From Cyclina sinensis (taxonomy: Eukaryota > Mollusca > Bivalvia > Venerida > Veneridae), in the NCBI GenBank assembly GCA_012932295.1, contig JAAONU010000025.1:128457-192456 (forward strand): a stretch of 64,000 bases of DNA, given 5' to 3'. The notes under the pieces were generated by a model. That model saw only the letters and a list, made by a program, of their open reading frames with translations, ran no database searches and was not told where the DNA came from. This document shows positions 22,666 to 35,423 of this stretch, one piece after another; the first letter of the stretch is position 1, and each line of letters opens with the position of its first letter. The position numbers and the translations under genes were made by a program.

Positions 22666-23048
22666 TAAAAATGGGCTAATTTATAATTCAGATTTACTTG
22701 AAAAACTTTGTCCTAAGCATAACTCCAAAAAACTTGAGGAACTTAATTCAAACTAAATGCGCAGACATAGCATATTGGTAGGAAGTGCACTGTGCAAGTA
22801 CAATAACTGTCCTTTGCCTATTTTTTGAAGGATTTTCTTCAAACTGCATATGTGCATTATTACATTTAGTTTCTGAAAGTACAAACTTCTGGTAACTTCT
22901 TCCCGGCAGGGGAATTAACAATGTTTAACATGGTTCTTGTTGTTGAAAAGTAAAACTTAAATAATTATTCACATGTCATTTGAAAACTGTTGTTTGAAAT
23001 CAGTTGTAGACAAATCATACCTCTGTATAATTTTATTTTATTTTTCAG

Positions 23049-23082
23049 GAATGTATTGTCCTTCTAGAGAAATGTGACAGTA
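23049..23082 (+). CDS. Exon 6: linker
   Basis: A 34-nt exon between TTATTTTTCAG and GTAAGT encodes ECIVLLEKCDS, entering phase 0 and leaving phase 1. Part of the region between SET and zinc motifs; no domain recognised. Confidence 0.7.
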
Positions 23083-23230
23083 GTAAGTACGTTTTAAAAG
23101 AATAACTCCATATCCAGTTTATATTTCAAAAAAAAATATTTGATATCTAGAAAAAAGTTCTTCACATACTTTAAATTCAGAAACACAGATTGCATGGTGA
23201 TTTGTCAATAAAATCAACTCTTTTTTTCAG

Positions 23231-23351
23231 CTTTAGCACTTGGAAGCATAGAATATGAGAAAGAAGATGGCACATATGCAGATGTTAATATATCAAACAC
23301 TTTTGGTGGTCATAAAGCATTAGGCAATCTTGAGGGGAAATGTGACCAGGA
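23231..23351 (+). CDS. Exon 7: linker
   Basis: A 121-nt exon between CTTTTTTTCAG and GTAAGT encodes TLALGSIEYEKEDGTYADVN, ISNTFGGHK and ALGNLEGKCDQ, phase 1 in and 2 out. Mixed charged and polar composition, with no recognised fold. Confidence 0.85.
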
Positions 23352-23459
23352 GTAAGTGGAAATCTAAATCTTTTATTTAACTAGGCTAAAATGTCAGAAA
23401 GATGCTTAGAAATGGGGGTAATTTTGTTAATACACCTTCTGTGAACTCTACCATTCATT

Positions 23460-23640
23460 GAGGTCAAGGTCAGTCATCAAGGTTAAAGATAGATTTTTCT
23501 ACTTCTGTAATGGAGCCTTCTTTTCTTGATTGATATGTTTGATACATGTCAGGTAACCTGCATGGTCCTAAACCACTTGGTGGGGTTTGAGATTACTGGG
23601 GTCAAGGCAAAGATCACAGAGGTAAAACCTTATATCACAA
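23460..23640 (+). repeat. Decayed repeat fragment
   Basis: AGGTCAAGGTCAGTCATCAAGG and TTTCTACTTCTGTAATGGAG resemble the 3' part of the family B elements (compare 8630-8700), without intact ends. Confidence 0.4.
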
Positions 23641-24010
23641 AGTTATTCTTGCAATTGATTCAATTCTAACCAAACATTCACAAAACATTTATAAACAAAA
23701 ATATCCTTTTTTTTCCTGAACCAGCCTTATTCTTGCTGGGGTTTGCTATGTCTGCATGGTTTCACAGTTTTGATAATCTTACAAACCATTTGCCTGAGTC
23801 TACATTTATTTACCGATATCTTACGTCTATGATAAAATTATACATATTTGTTTAAACGTAAATTATTGACTGATAAGCTAAAATGATATTGTTGTTTTCA
23901 TTTTGACGTGGGTAATGAAAAGCGGGGTAAACAGAATAGCCTGTCAGGGACAATAACTGTAAAAATTGCATTATAAATAGTGCAATTTATTGTGTCATAT
24001 GTGTTAGAAT

Positions 24011-24187
24011 GGAAATAGATTTTAAAGTTTTTGTGATCTACCATCGAAATATAGCACGCTATCTCGTTCAGATGCATAATTATTTAATCACTCAGGCCTA
24101 CGGCTTTCGTGATTAAATTAATACGCATCTGAACTCGACACCGTGCTATATTTGACGGTAGAGCGCTCAAACTTAAAATCTATTTCC
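24011..24187. mobile_element. 177-bp imperfect foldback element
   Basis: GGAAATAGATTTTAAAGTTT at 24011 is inverted as AAACTTAAAATCTATTTCC ending 24187. The arms continue through TATAGCACG.../...CGTGCTATA, CAGATGC.../...GCATCTG and TTTAATCAC/GTGATTAAA around a short loop (about 24091-24107). The flanks show no obvious target duplication. A MITE or foldback element is likely. Confidence 0.7.
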
Positions 24188-24656
24188 AAATTTCATGCAT
24201 TTTCTGCAGGCTATTGCTTTCATTACATATCGTAAGAATTATTAACTCAGTGTATTTCAGATAAATTTTGTTTTTCTAAACAAAACAAAACAGGACAAAC
24301 ATAAACGGTTTTAACTGATGAAAAACTTGGAAAACAAAACACATTTACTCAGTTAACCTTTTAATAAAATCATATGTATTGAAACCATATAACACACTGA
24401 TATACATTGTTCAAAAGAACTATTGAGAAATTATTGGTGTGGAAATATTCATGCTTAACATGAATTTGCGGATCAAATTTCACCGCAAAGATCGCAAAAA
24501 TTTGTAGCCCGCGAATATTTCTACACATACAGTATTAGGCATGTATATATCATGATTTTAACTTACAGCATACTATTCCCCTGCATGATAATGAACCATT
24601 CTTGTGAACATTTGTAATTTGACAATAAATCAGTATCACATTATTTTCTATTACAG

Positions 24657-24727
24657 GGGTATGTTAGCAAAACAAGTAGCTCGACAGTTAGTCTTGTCAT
24701 CACAACATGATGAAGACAACCCTAAAG
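24657..24727 (+). CDS. Exon 8: linker
   Basis: A 71-nt exon between TTTTCTATTACAG and GTAAAG encodes EGMLAKQVARQLVLSSQHDE, then DNPK. Phase 2 in, 1 out. Possibly a short amphipathic helix; no domain recognised. Confidence 0.85.
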
Positions 24728-24929
24728 GTAAAGCTAAAAAGAAAGGATTCCATTTCAGATAAAGATCAAGCTCAAATATTTCAATGCCTGATTGCTTAAA
24801 CAACAGTGAACAGTTGGACATTAGTAGTGAAATCAGTCCTTAAACATAAAACACACTAGTGTACCTTTTCAGTGATACTTAACTGTTTAGTGTATCTTTT
24901 GGTTTTATAATTGTGGTGGCTTTGTGCAA

Positions 24930-25476
24930 GGCACCCTGAAGCACACCTGAGCACAAAGTGCTCAAGGGTGAGCTTTTGTGATCATTGATTTTTGGCATGC
25001 ATTGTGCAGTGTGCATCACCAACAGTTTGTCTTCACCTCCTATACAGCTAAGCCAACATTGACAAAATATGCCTGGTATATTCCTTGCATGAAGCTCCAA
25101 AGGCCAAGGTTGAATATTGAATTCCATTAAGAGGGAAAAACTTTTAAAATCTGGTATTTAGCACTGTCAGGTAGACCACTACCAAGTTTGTTCAAATTAT
25201 ACTTCTGGGGTAAAAATAGCCCTGCAACAGGGGTGCTTATATAGTGAAAACCTTAAAAATCTTCTTGTCTGAAACCCAAAGCCTAGAACTTAGATATTTT
25301 TAATGGAGCATCAGCTAGAGGTGTATTCAAATTATGCCCCTTTAGTGAAAAATTGTTTCTACCTTGGGGGATCACTTGAATTTTTTATACATTTATATTG
25401 GGAGAAGCTTAAAAATGCTTCAATGTTTGAAAGTATTCAGCTGAGTGGTAAAGGGTCACCGTGGCCCTCTTGTTGG
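24930..25476 (+). mobile_element. Helentron-like element
   Basis: A degraded start (GCACACCTGAGCACAAAGTG, CTCAAGGGTGAGC) leads into two diverged family B monomers. It ends in a hairpin, GGGTCACCGTGGCCC, followed directly by TCTTGTT. The terminal CTCAGGTGAGC is decayed to CAGCTGAGTGG. Confidence 0.55.
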
Positions 25477-25479
25477 AAT

Positions 25480-27110
25480 TAAGCCACTAGGGTCTTAAAT
25501 GGTCTTTATTGTCAGACTTCAGCATCATATTTTGGAACTCAAGAGCTGTGTTTGTGTAATCTTTTGCTGATATATTTTCCCCACTCTAGAAAGAACCCGT
25601 GCCTGTCCAAAAGTTAAAAGTATCCAAAATATCAGACATGATTAATGCTTAACGGTTAAAACCAAAGTATGCTGGCAAATGGTCAGCCAATGAAGCGTTA
25701 GTATTTCGTTAGTATTTCGTTGCAGTTATCCAATGAAAATTTATTTAACATCATACAGTTAGGCACAACTGTGAATATGGCGGCGCCCATAGCTTCTCAA
25801 GAATTAGCAAAAATTTGATAGATTTTCATATTTTTTAACGGAATGTCCGATTGAATCTATCTTTCAACAAGGGACAAAAATGCTTTGACATTTCCATATC
25901 CATTATGTAATATCAGTTGAAAGCACTTAGTTTTGGAACCAGCTGAATAACATATGCCTAAGTTCTTTACTTTTTCAAAAGATCATTAGAATTTTAAGCA
26001 AAACAGTCACTGTTAAGACATAAATATCTGAATAGACAATTATGTAAATAAATAACATTTAACTGATTATTTTCCCGATATATCGCATCGGTTTGCTAAT
26101 CGATTCCAACCGATAATCGGTTGCAGTTCTCCAACCGATATCCCATCACTACTTATGACATAACTGACACATTGAACCATTCAAGTGTGACCTTGATCTT
26201 AAAATGACCCTTACCATCAAGGTCAAATTATAGAATTTTTCAAATATTTGCAATAACATCTTTTTTAGTTCTTTTTGATTATTAGTAATACTTTGACAAA
26301 ATAAAACTTTGACAAAATAACACTCATGACAAATCCTACATGTTAAATTATTCAAGTATGACCTTAACCTAAAATGACCTTGACAGGCAAGTTCAAATTA
26401 TTGATTTTTAAAAAAAATAGCCAAACTTTTGTTATTTATGGATGGATTTGATCTATACAGGGACAAAACAACACTGAGAATTTTAAAACAATCATGTTGA
26501 ACAATTCAAGTATTACCTTGGCCTTTAAATGACCTTGAAATTGGTTAACTTCACTTTATCTTTGCTGTTAATTGATGTAGTGATTACATGCTTAGACATA
26601 ACTACCTTTTAGACAATACCTCCAAAGAAGGTTAAACTGAACTGTTCTTGACCTTTAAGGTAAAATTTCTGAATGTTGCTCATGTTGGCCATAGCTTTGT
26701 TATGTGTGAATTTGATAATTACATTTTTGTTTCATTTAAAATCCCTTCACCACAACCCTTGTGCTTCCTCTGATGTGTTTGCCTTTGGAAAAAGAGAAAA
26801 GTCAAGCATGGCCCCTGCTTGCATTGGCTCTTGTGGTTATATGTGATGAAAACCAGGTCATTGGAAACATTTTGTGATACTCAAGATGGTCACATTTTTG
26901 AACAGATCTGAATGAAAAATTTGTCAGAATGTTTGCTGGCTATTTCAAAACTGGATACTTGGGATCAGAAACTGGATCACCTGGTCAGATCATAGAAAAA
27001 CTTTTAAATATTCTAGAGATCATATTTGTAACCTGATGTTAGTAAAAATTGGTCAGACTATTTCAGCAAAAGCTTGACTGACAGTATGTTCTTTTAAATC
27101 TCATACCACA
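25480..27110. other. Intron 8: spacer with decayed repeats
   Basis: No gene is visible. TGACCTTGA-type units recur irregularly at about 26188-26540. TCCCATCACTAC at 26141-26152, with nearby ACCGATAATCGG, resembles one terminus of a hAT element (GTAGTGATGGGA when inverted), but I found no partner end. Confidence 0.4.
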
Positions 27111-27163
27111 CATTTTTGGTGAGTGACCCATGGCCACTTGGCCCTCTTGTTCATAGTTCATTC

Positions 27164-28223
27164 CATACCTGCCATAATTTTTCTGGTCATTTCCGGGATT
27201 TTGATATCGAATTTCCGGGATTTGAGCCGATTTTCCGGGACATACAACTATTCATATACTTTCAATGCCCTACCGTGGGCAGTACACAAAATTGGACGGG
27301 ATTCCGTTTTTGGCGGGAAAAGCCGTGCACGTCTTTCAAATACACATCAGTACCATCAGTTTCATAGCTTTTATTTTAGTTGCAAGAGCATAGTAATTGA
27401 CAGGCTTGCAGAAATGTTTCAAGCTCAATCGGTCCGACCACCCGACGATTATTCCCCCACCCCTCTCAACCACTTCAAAAAAAAACGTTCGCTCGTATTT
27501 ACGAGTGGAGAAGGTAGGAGGACGAGTATACTTTTCTGATCGATCATCCTGCAGAACGAGTGCAAAAACTGCAAGAAATATACCGATGGATGTGTATATC
27601 ATAACGTCACAGTTTACCGACAGTAAATTCTCCAAGTAATACGCTATCAAAACGAAACCGGAAGCGTGAGTAAGGGGGAGCACTGCGTTTTTTTTTATTC
27701 AGTAAACCGCACAGTACCGTTGATCGTTTTTGGTGATGGTGATGCAGGACGAGTAGAAATTTTTGTCACTTGTTCTCGACTGTGTAGCAGTAATCATAAA
27801 GTAATAACTGTGTACCATTAATTAATTAACATCATAAACTCGAATTCAAGTTGAATCACGGGCGTTTGATGACAGCGTCGTGTATGCTTCATATTACAAG
27901 TATCGGCGCGATTTGATCGAACATTACAATATTCACCACAAGTTTTATGCGCGTTTGCATTAACCGCAAGTCAATTAATCGATAGCCGATAGCGGTCATT
28001 TGTTAATTGGTTACCAATGACACGCGGTGTATTCACCGAATCGGAACATATTATTATAACAAATAGTTAAAGGATTAGCGGCGTGTCAAAAATTTGACTG
28101 GCCTGATCAAATGTATGCGCGTTTTTCATGTTTTCCGGGACATCGGATGTCTTTCCGGGACTCCGGGACGGGCCCTCGATTTCCGGGACAGTCCCGGACG
28201 ATCCGGGACGTATGGCAGGTATG
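27164..28223. mobile_element. hAT-like non-autonomous transposon with 8-bp TSD
   Basis: CATACCTGCCATA at the left is perfectly inverted as TATGGCAGGTATG at the right. GTTCATTC flanks both sides (27156-27163 and 28224-28231), an 8-bp duplication as hAT elements make. TTCCGGGA motifs cluster at both ends (27190-27240 and 28130-28205), plausible subterminal transposase-binding repeats. Longest interior frames are short and lack transposase motifs. It inserted just after the CTCTTGTT terminus of a Helentron-like repeat (about 27151). Confidence 0.8.
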
Positions 28224-28797
28224 GTTCATTCACTCATGTACTTGATTGTTCTTATGACTGCACTGCTCTTGATAGTATACTTTTATACTTGTATGTCTGC
28301 ACTACATTTTCTGTACAACACACTGCATCTTTCTCATAGTGGCGTAGATAAAAAAAGGTCGCAGATATTATTTGTATAAAACTACATTATGCTCCCTGTC
28401 CTCAGTAGTGTATTTCCACATTTACAGTGTACAACTGACAATAAAGCAATGTTTGAAGGAAGTATTATGCTGAAGCAAAAAAACCTGTAATATCTCAATT
28501 TTAGGATAGCATTTGTGAAGTATTTATGAATTACAAAAAAACGTAATAATATCTGTTTTAGGATAGGATTTGTTAAGTATTTATGAATTACAAGATCACT
28601 CCTATATTGGTTTGAAGATGTGGATACACCATTGTGGATGCATTGATATATTGATGTTTAAAGCCCTCAATGACAGATTTTGATTTATCATTCTAAAGAA
28701 TGGCTGGCTGCTACCGACAGTCTGAAAATAATTTTCGTATGATTTGTCCTAGTAAATGACCCCACATGACCAAATAACTATTCATTTTCTATCACAG

Positions 28798-28893
28798 ATT
28801 TGTTTGATCTCCATGGAGATTTTGTTAACATCGATTACTGTACAGAAATGACTGATGAGGAAACTGCTGAGGAAACAGCTCAAGCTAATAGCT
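28798..28893 (+). CDS. Exon 9: acidic linker
   Basis: A 96-nt exon between TTTTCTATCACAG and GTAAGT encodes DLFDLHGDFVNIDYCTEMTD, then EETAEETAQANS. Phase 1 in and out. Strongly acidic, probably disordered. Confidence 0.85.
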
Positions 28894-29186
28894 GTAAGTT
28901 ACTGTCATCTATCAATTAACATTAAACAATATTATCTGCTACCATCAAAATTAACAGAACTTAAATTGACACAAGGAGAAAAGTAATCAGGCTGTTTTGT
29001 CACTTGAAGACTAAATGTACAAATAAAGTAATGGATGAAGGATTGTAGTAGGTACTTAAATGATTTTCTTAACATCAATCTGCTGATGATGTTTTTAACA
29101 TAATCAGTTTTAGTTTGTTAGTTTTTGAGGAAAAAGTTAAGCTATTTCTGTCACTGAGTGGTTTTCAAAGTGCAAAACTTTTTTTT

Positions 29187-29992
29187 TAGCTCACCTGAGC
29201 GAATGCTCAGGGTGAGCTATTGTGATCGCTGGATGTCAGTTGTCTGTCGTCTGTTAACATTTGCCTTGTGTATGCGATAGAGGCTGTATTTGTGATTGGA
29301 TCTTTATGAAACTTGGTCAGAATGTTTGTCTTGATGAAATCTAGGTTGGGATTATATATGGGTCATCTGGGGTCAAAAACTAGGTCACGGGGTCAAATCT
29401 TAGAAAAACCTTGTGTATGCAATAGAAGCTGTATTTTTCATTGGATTTTCCTAATATTTTGTCAGAATGTTTGTCTTGATGAGATCTAGGTCAGGATTGA
29501 ATATGGGTCATCTGGGTTCAAAAACTAGGTCATTGGGTCAAATCTTAGAAAAACCTTGTGTATGCAATAGAAGCTGTATTTTCCATTGGATTTTCCTAAT
29601 ATTTTGTCAGAATGTTTGTCTTGATGAGATCTAGGTCAGGATTGAATATGGGTCATCTTGGGTCAAAACTAGGTCACAGGGTCAAATCTTAGAGAAAAGC
29701 TTGTGTATGCAATAGAAGCTGTATTTTACATCCGATTTTCCTAATATTTGGTCAGAATGTTTGTCTTGATAAAATCTAGGATGGGATTGTATATGGGTCA
29801 TCCAGGGTCAAAAAATAGGTCACAGGGCCTATTCTTAGAAGACCTTCTGTTCAGCTACAACAATGAAACATTATATAATTTTGCATGCAGATTAAATCTT
29901 TGACCATGGATGATCTTGGCCTTGACCTACTTACTTACATCCTGATTTTTTTTATTTTTCAGTGTAATGATTCTCAGGTGATTCTCTTGTTT
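29187..29992 (+). mobile_element. Helentron-like element carrying family A monomers
   Basis: After eight T it starts TAGCTCACCTGAGC, forms a 5' hairpin with GCTCAGGGTGAGC, and holds four family A monomers (~146 bp). It ends with the tail shared with 800-920 and 3380-3440, then TCTCAGGTGATTCTCTTGTTT. The usual hairpin before CTCTTGTT is absent in this copy. It shows that family A and family B satellites sit between the same type of ends. Confidence 0.65.
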
Positions 29993-30026
29993 AAAGATAT
30001 TCACTATGCTTGATGTTACGTTTTAG

Positions 30027-30131
30027 TTGCTGTACCAGTCTCTGCTGAGCAAAGTGTAGATGACAGTGTTGTTGAGGACACAGAAAAGGTTGATTTAGGA
30101 AACAGTCAGGATGAAGCACATTCTCAACAGA
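30027..30131 (+). CDS. Exon 10: acidic linker
   Basis: A 105-nt exon between TTACGTTTTAG and GTATGA encodes AVPVSAEQSVDDSVVEDTEK, then VDLGNSQDEAHSQQ. Phase 1 in and out. Ser/Asp/Glu-rich, likely disordered spacer before the zinc motifs. Confidence 0.85.
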
Positions 30132-30200
30132 GTATGATTTTTAAAGATATATTTTAAAACATATTAACTTACATAACTTGCCATGTGTCAGAAGAGTTTT

Positions 30201-32222
30201 TAGCTCACCTGAGCACAAAGATCAGTCTTTGTCTGTCGTCCGTCCGTCGTCATCTTTTCATTCAAATGACATCTCCTCTGAAACCAAAGGGCCAAATAAA
30301 ATGAAACTTGCCTGGGATGTTCCTTGCATGAAGCTCTACCAAGATTGTTCAAATGGTTCTGGTCAATTGCATTTCTGGTTCACTGGAGCTAAAATAAGAT
30401 TTTAAAAGTTGGATCTTTAAAAGTCTTCTTCTCTGAAACCTCAAGGCCTGGAGCTTAGATATTTGGTATGAAGCATCATCTAGTGGACCTCTACCAAGTG
30501 TGTTCAAATTATGACCGTGGTGTCAAAACTGACCCCACCCCAGGGGTCAGTTGATTTTGCAAAGAGTTATATAGGGAAAACTTAAAAATCTTCTTGTCAG
30601 AAACTACAAGGCCTAGAGCTTAGATATTTGGTGTGCAGCATTGTCCAGTGGACCTTTACCAAGTTTCTTTAAATCATGGCTCCTGGGTCAAAAATGGCCC
30701 CGCCCCAGGGGTCACATGTTTTACATAGAGTTATAGAGGAAAAACTTTAAAAAATCCTCTTGTCAGAAACCGCATGGCCTAGAGTTTAGATATTTGGTGT
30801 GCAGCATTGTCCAGTGGACCTTTACCAAGTTTTTTCAAATATGGCTCCTGGGTCAAAAATGGCCCCGCCCCAGGGGTCACGTTTTACATAGAGTTATATA
30901 GGAAAAACTTTAAAATATCTTATTGTCAGAAACCACAAGGCCTAGAGTTTAGATATTTGGTGTGCAGCATTGTCCAGTGGACCTTTACCAAGTTTGTTCA
31001 AATCATGACTCCTGGGTCAAAAATGGCCCCGCCCCAGGGGTCACATGTTTTACATAGAGTTATATAGGAAAAACTTTTAAAAATCTTTTTGTCAGAAACC
31101 AAAAGCCATAGAGTTTAGATAATTGGTTTGTTGTATTGTCTAGTGGACCTCTACTAAGTTTGTTCAAATCAAAGCCACTGGGTCAAAATAGGCCCTGCCA
31201 TGGGGATCACTTGTTTTCCATAGAGTTATATAGGAAAAACTTTAAAAAGTCTTCAAATCAGAAACCAAAAGGCATAGAGCTAAGATATTTTGTATGTAGC
31301 ATTGTCAAGAGGACCTCTACCAAGTTTGTTCAAATCATGGCCCCTGGGTCAAAAATGGCCCATGTTTTACATAGAGTTATATAGGAAAAAGTTTAAAAAG
31401 TCTTCAAATCAGAAACCAAAAGCCATAGAGCTTAGATATTTTGTATGTAGCATTGTCAAGAGGACCTCTACCAAGATGGTTCAAATCATGGCCCCCTGGG
31501 TCAAAAATGGCCCCGCCCCAGGGGTCACATTTTTTACATAGATTTATATAGGAAAAACTTTAAAAAATCTTCTTGTCAGAAACCACAAGGCCTAGAGTTT
31601 AGATATTTGGTGTGTAGCATTGTCCAGTGGACCTTTATTAAGTTTGTTCAAATCATAGCCACTGGGTCAAAATAGGCCATGCCCCATGGGTCACTTGTTT
31701 ACATTGTGTAATAGGAAAAAGTTTAAAAAGTCTTCAAATCAGAAACCAAAAGGCAAAGACCTTAATATTTTGTATGTAGCATTGTCAAGAGGAGCTCTAC
31801 CAAGTTTGTTCAAATCATGGCCCCTGGGTCAAAAATGGCCCCGCCCCAGGGGTCACATGTTTTACATAGAGTTATAGAGGAAAAACTTTAAAAATCTTCT
31901 TTTCAGATACCACAAGGCCTAGAGTTAAGATATTTGGGGTACAGCATTGTCTACTTGACCTGTAACAATTTTTTTCAAATCATAGCCCCTGGGTCAAATA
32001 TGGCCCTGCCCCAGGGGTCACATGTTTTTCCTAGAGTTATATAGGAAAAGTTTTAAAAATCTTCTTGGCAGAAACAACAAGGCCTAGAGTTTAGATATTT
32101 GTTGTGCAGCATTATCCAGTGGACCTCTACCAAGTTTGTTCAAATCATGACCCTGGGGTCAAAACTTGCCCCACCTGGGGGTTATTTGATTTTACACAAG
32201 GATTTATATGGCCCTCTTGTTT
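30201..32222 (+). mobile_element. Long Helentron-like element, ~165-bp family B array
   Basis: Begins TAGCTCACCTGAGCACAAAG with TCCGTCCGTCG following. It carries about eleven monomers of ~165 bp (GCCTAG landmarks at about 30611, 30777 and 30940). It ends in TATATGGCCCTCTTGTTT, with the left arm of the hairpin lost. Open frames of 60-86 codons in the array are repeat artefacts. Confidence 0.7.
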
Positions 32223-32475
32223 GAATTACTTTTGGAGACCTGTTGATATAATTTTTTGACTAGTCAGAATATTGGCCAAAAAAGTTTTTTTTTGTAATAA
32301 AAAGACAGTATATTTATGTGTGGATTTATCAAAGCTCTGTAATTAAATTCAGGATTAAAAAGTGAAGATTTAAAATATCTTAAAACAATTTGAAAGGAAA
32401 GATATGTCTGCTGTTTTCATTTACAGCATTAACTTGTGATGAACAATGATAAAGTTTGTCATGAGGCATTATTCT

Positions 32476-33095
32476 TAGCTCACAAAGTGCTCAAGGTGAG
32501 CTTTTCTGATCGGTCTTTGTCCGTCATCCGTTTGTTTATCCATCTGTTGTCAACTTTTCATTCAAAAGACATCTCCTCTAAAACCACAAAGCAAAATTCA
32601 ATGAAACTTGCCTGGAATGTTCCGTGGAAGAAGCTTTACCAAGATTGTTCAAATGGTTCTGGTCTATTGCATTGCTGGGTCTCTTGAGCTAAAAATAGAT
32701 TTTAAAAGTTTGATCTTTAAAAATCTTCTTCTCTGAAACCACAAGGCTTAGATATTTGGTATGAAGCATCATCTAGTGAACCTCTACCAAGTTTGTCCAA
32801 ATTATGACCCTGGGGTAAAAACTGACCCCACCCCAGAAGTCAGTTGATTTTACATAGATTTATGTAGGGAAAACTTTAAAAATCTCCTTGTCAGAAACAA
32901 GGCATAGAGCTTAGATATTTTATATGTAGCATTGTCTAGAGGACCTCTAATTTGTTCAAATCATGACCCTGGAGGTGTGGGGTTTACTTGTTTTTCACAA
33001 AAACTTATAAAGCAAAAACTTAAAAAATTTGCTACTTTGAAACACCAAGGTTTGGTTTTTCATTTATTCATAGTTATGTCTGCCCCCAAACGGCC
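32476..33095 (+). repeat. Decayed Helentron-like element
   Basis: TAGCTCACAAAGTGCTCAAG and TTTGTCCGTCATCCG heads are followed by two family B monomers. The tail decays near 33000-33090 without a recognisable 3' end. Confidence 0.5.
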
Positions 33096-33099
33096 CTTC

Positions 33100-34145
33100 T
33101 GATGGAGACATATTGTTTTTGCTCTGTCCATGAGTGTCTGTTTGTCTGTCTGTCTGTCACACTTCATTTCTTTTCAATAACTTGTGTATCAGTTGACCCA
33201 GTGCCTTCAAAGTTCACAGGACTTTTGCTGTTATTGAGTAGGAAAAAAAACCTTATGTTTTCTTGGGTCAGTAGGTCAAAAATCAAGATCAGAGGGACTT
33301 CTAGAATTAAAACCATTCCAACTCAATAACAGGAGTACCATTTAACCCAATTTCTACAGTGAAGGACAGGTAACAATAAGGGTTGAATGTTCAAGAAGAT
33401 TTTTTATCAAACAGAAATGTTTCTTAGATATCATCCGTATGAGTAAGAATTGCAGGAAGAACTCAGTGTTACCATGGCAGCCAACAGAAACTGTTGTTTT
33501 CAACAGTTGTTTGATAATGATTTGCAGGTTATTGAAGTGCCTGCCTGGGACTTTATTGTTGAGCGAGCTTGCTGGAAGTTTCACATTTGGTACCACAGTT
33601 CAGTGTATGTATTTGCGTGCGTCTGTCTGTCCATATTGTCTTGTACGGGCCATAACTTCTCTGTACATGGAGGGATTTTAAAATACCTTGGCACTTTCGT
33701 TCACATTGATGAGACGGTTTGTCACGTGCAAGATCAAGGTTCCAACTCGAAGGTCAAGAATGTTCAAAGGTCCAAAATGTTGAATCTAGACCTTGTCCAG
33801 GCCATAATTTCTCCCTGCATGGAAGGATTTTGAAATACCTAGGCACATTTGTTCACGTTGATGAGATGGTTTGTTGCATGCAAGACCCAGGTTTCCAGCT
33901 CAAATTTCAAGGTCACAGTGACAGCTCAAAAGTCCAAAATGTTGATTCTAGACCTTGTCCGAGCCATAACTTCTCCCTGCTTGGAAGAATTTTAAAATAC
34001 CTTGGCCCATTTGTTCAGCTTGATGAGATGGTGTGTTGCATGGTCCAAAATGTTGATGATAGACCTTGGGCATTTCTTCTCCATGCAGGGAAGAATTTGA
34101 AATACAATGACTCATTTGTTATGCTTCCTGAAAGAGACATCATAT
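33100..34145 (+). repeat. ~150-bp tandem repeat with GTCTGTCTG head
   Basis: Heads at 33118-33145 and 33615-33640 are CTGTCTGT-rich. About three units then share GGCCATAACTTCTC, ATGGAGGGATTTTAAAATAC, CTTGGCAC.TTTGTTCA.., GATGAGATGGTTTGT and CAAGACC..GGTTCCA landmarks between about 33650 and 34095. The overlapping frames of 127 and 142 codons here follow the repeat and I do not call them genes. Confidence 0.6.
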
Positions 34146-35423
34146 AGGTCTGCCTTGTCCTTCCATCATCATCTTCCCGCAGTTTCTATTTCAATGTCAC
34201 ATCCCCAAAGATGGTTTTCCATTGGCAGGCTCGACATGCTGCCCATGGGCATTCTGGTTTTACATAGGCTTTCATACAGAAAAATTTAAAAAATCATCTT
34301 GTAAGGCATTATTTAGGTCTTCTTACAAGATTGTTCGAATTATGCCCTTGAGCCTTTTATGGTTATTCCCTGAGTAATGCTTGATTATTTTCCCGGCAAC
34401 ATAGTTATTAGGGATATACTTGAATCAACCTGTCCATCTGTCTGCATGTGCGAACTTATGAATAGTTACTTAGTTGGCTATGGGAACAATATGTAACAGT
34501 AAGTCTTACTGATGCTATTCATTCCAGAGTTAGCAATAAATGCTCTTAAGTGGCTAAAAGTAGCAATTTGTTAAAATGTCTATCCTTAGAATATATTTCA
34601 GATCACTATTTGATTCCCTTATCATCTACCTCGATGAAAAATTACCACTGTATAATCCTTCAGTCAGGAATGGTCTCAATTACACCTATTTTTAGGTGGA
34701 ATTGTCGAAGGTCAATTTGAAAAAAAGAGTTTCAGGTCCATATATTGCTGACTGTATCCTCTAGCTGGTTGAAAACTTTCAAGTCTGTTTCAACAACATG
34801 AAGGGTAATCTCTATTGGTTTTGAGGTCAGACAGTCAAGGCACAGTATTATGCAATAAGAAAATGATTTTCAGTGCATAACTTGCTTTCTGCAGCATCTA
34901 CCTGCCAGAAAACTTACATAGTGACTTTCACATGCTGGATAAGCCCTATTGATTTCTATAAAAAAACTGTTAGAGGACACTGAAAGACACATTTTTGAAA
35001 CAAGAGAACTCTTTCTGAACCATAATTTTCTTTCTGTATTATTTACCTGCCTGGAAACTTACACTTGGACTTGGATGATCACTATTGATTTCAGGGTCAA
35101 CTGGTCTAGGGTCACAGTGCTGGGACACAGAGAAACAGTTGTAGGTTGTGGTCATGCTACTGTTTTTCTGTGTTCAAGCACTGTGACTTTGACCGTAGAT
35201 CAGTACTTTGATTTTTCTGTGATAGCCCTAGTTAAAAAAAAAGCTTGTATAGAGAAAACTTAAAATTTTTCTTGACTGCAACTATCAGTTTTTGTATGGA
35301 GAATGTTCAAATTATTGCTCTAGGGTTAGTAACTGCTCTGCTCCAGGGTTAGCTTATTTTTCACAGGTTGATGTTTCTGTGAAAGATTTTTTTGTCATAG
35401 AATGCTTGTTGTCTTTGTTTCAG
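34146..35423. other. Intron 10, last part
   Basis: AT-rich intronic sequence with scattered decayed repeat scraps (TTCAGGGTCAACTGGTCTAG near 35090). No coding frame was recognised. The intron ends with the acceptor GTCTTTGTTTCAG. Confidence 0.5.

Noticed and set aside
26060..26152. Complete hAT transposon
   Set aside because: Only one terminus-like sequence (inverted GTAGTGATGGGA) was seen; no partner end or 8-bp duplication found.
27116..27683. Overlapping open frames of 80-138 codons on both strands
   Set aside because: They lie inside or straddle the hAT-like element and its CpG-rich interior, several frames overlap on both strands, and none shows domain motifs.
30807..31877. Series of 60-86-codon frames with similar peptides
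   Set aside because: They are the same satellite monomer read repeatedly; stops recur at the monomer period.
33450..34147. Open frames of 127 and 142 codons
   Set aside because: The peptides repeat internally with the ~150-bp DNA unit and include the CTGTCTGTCC-type head, so they reflect a tandem repeat.
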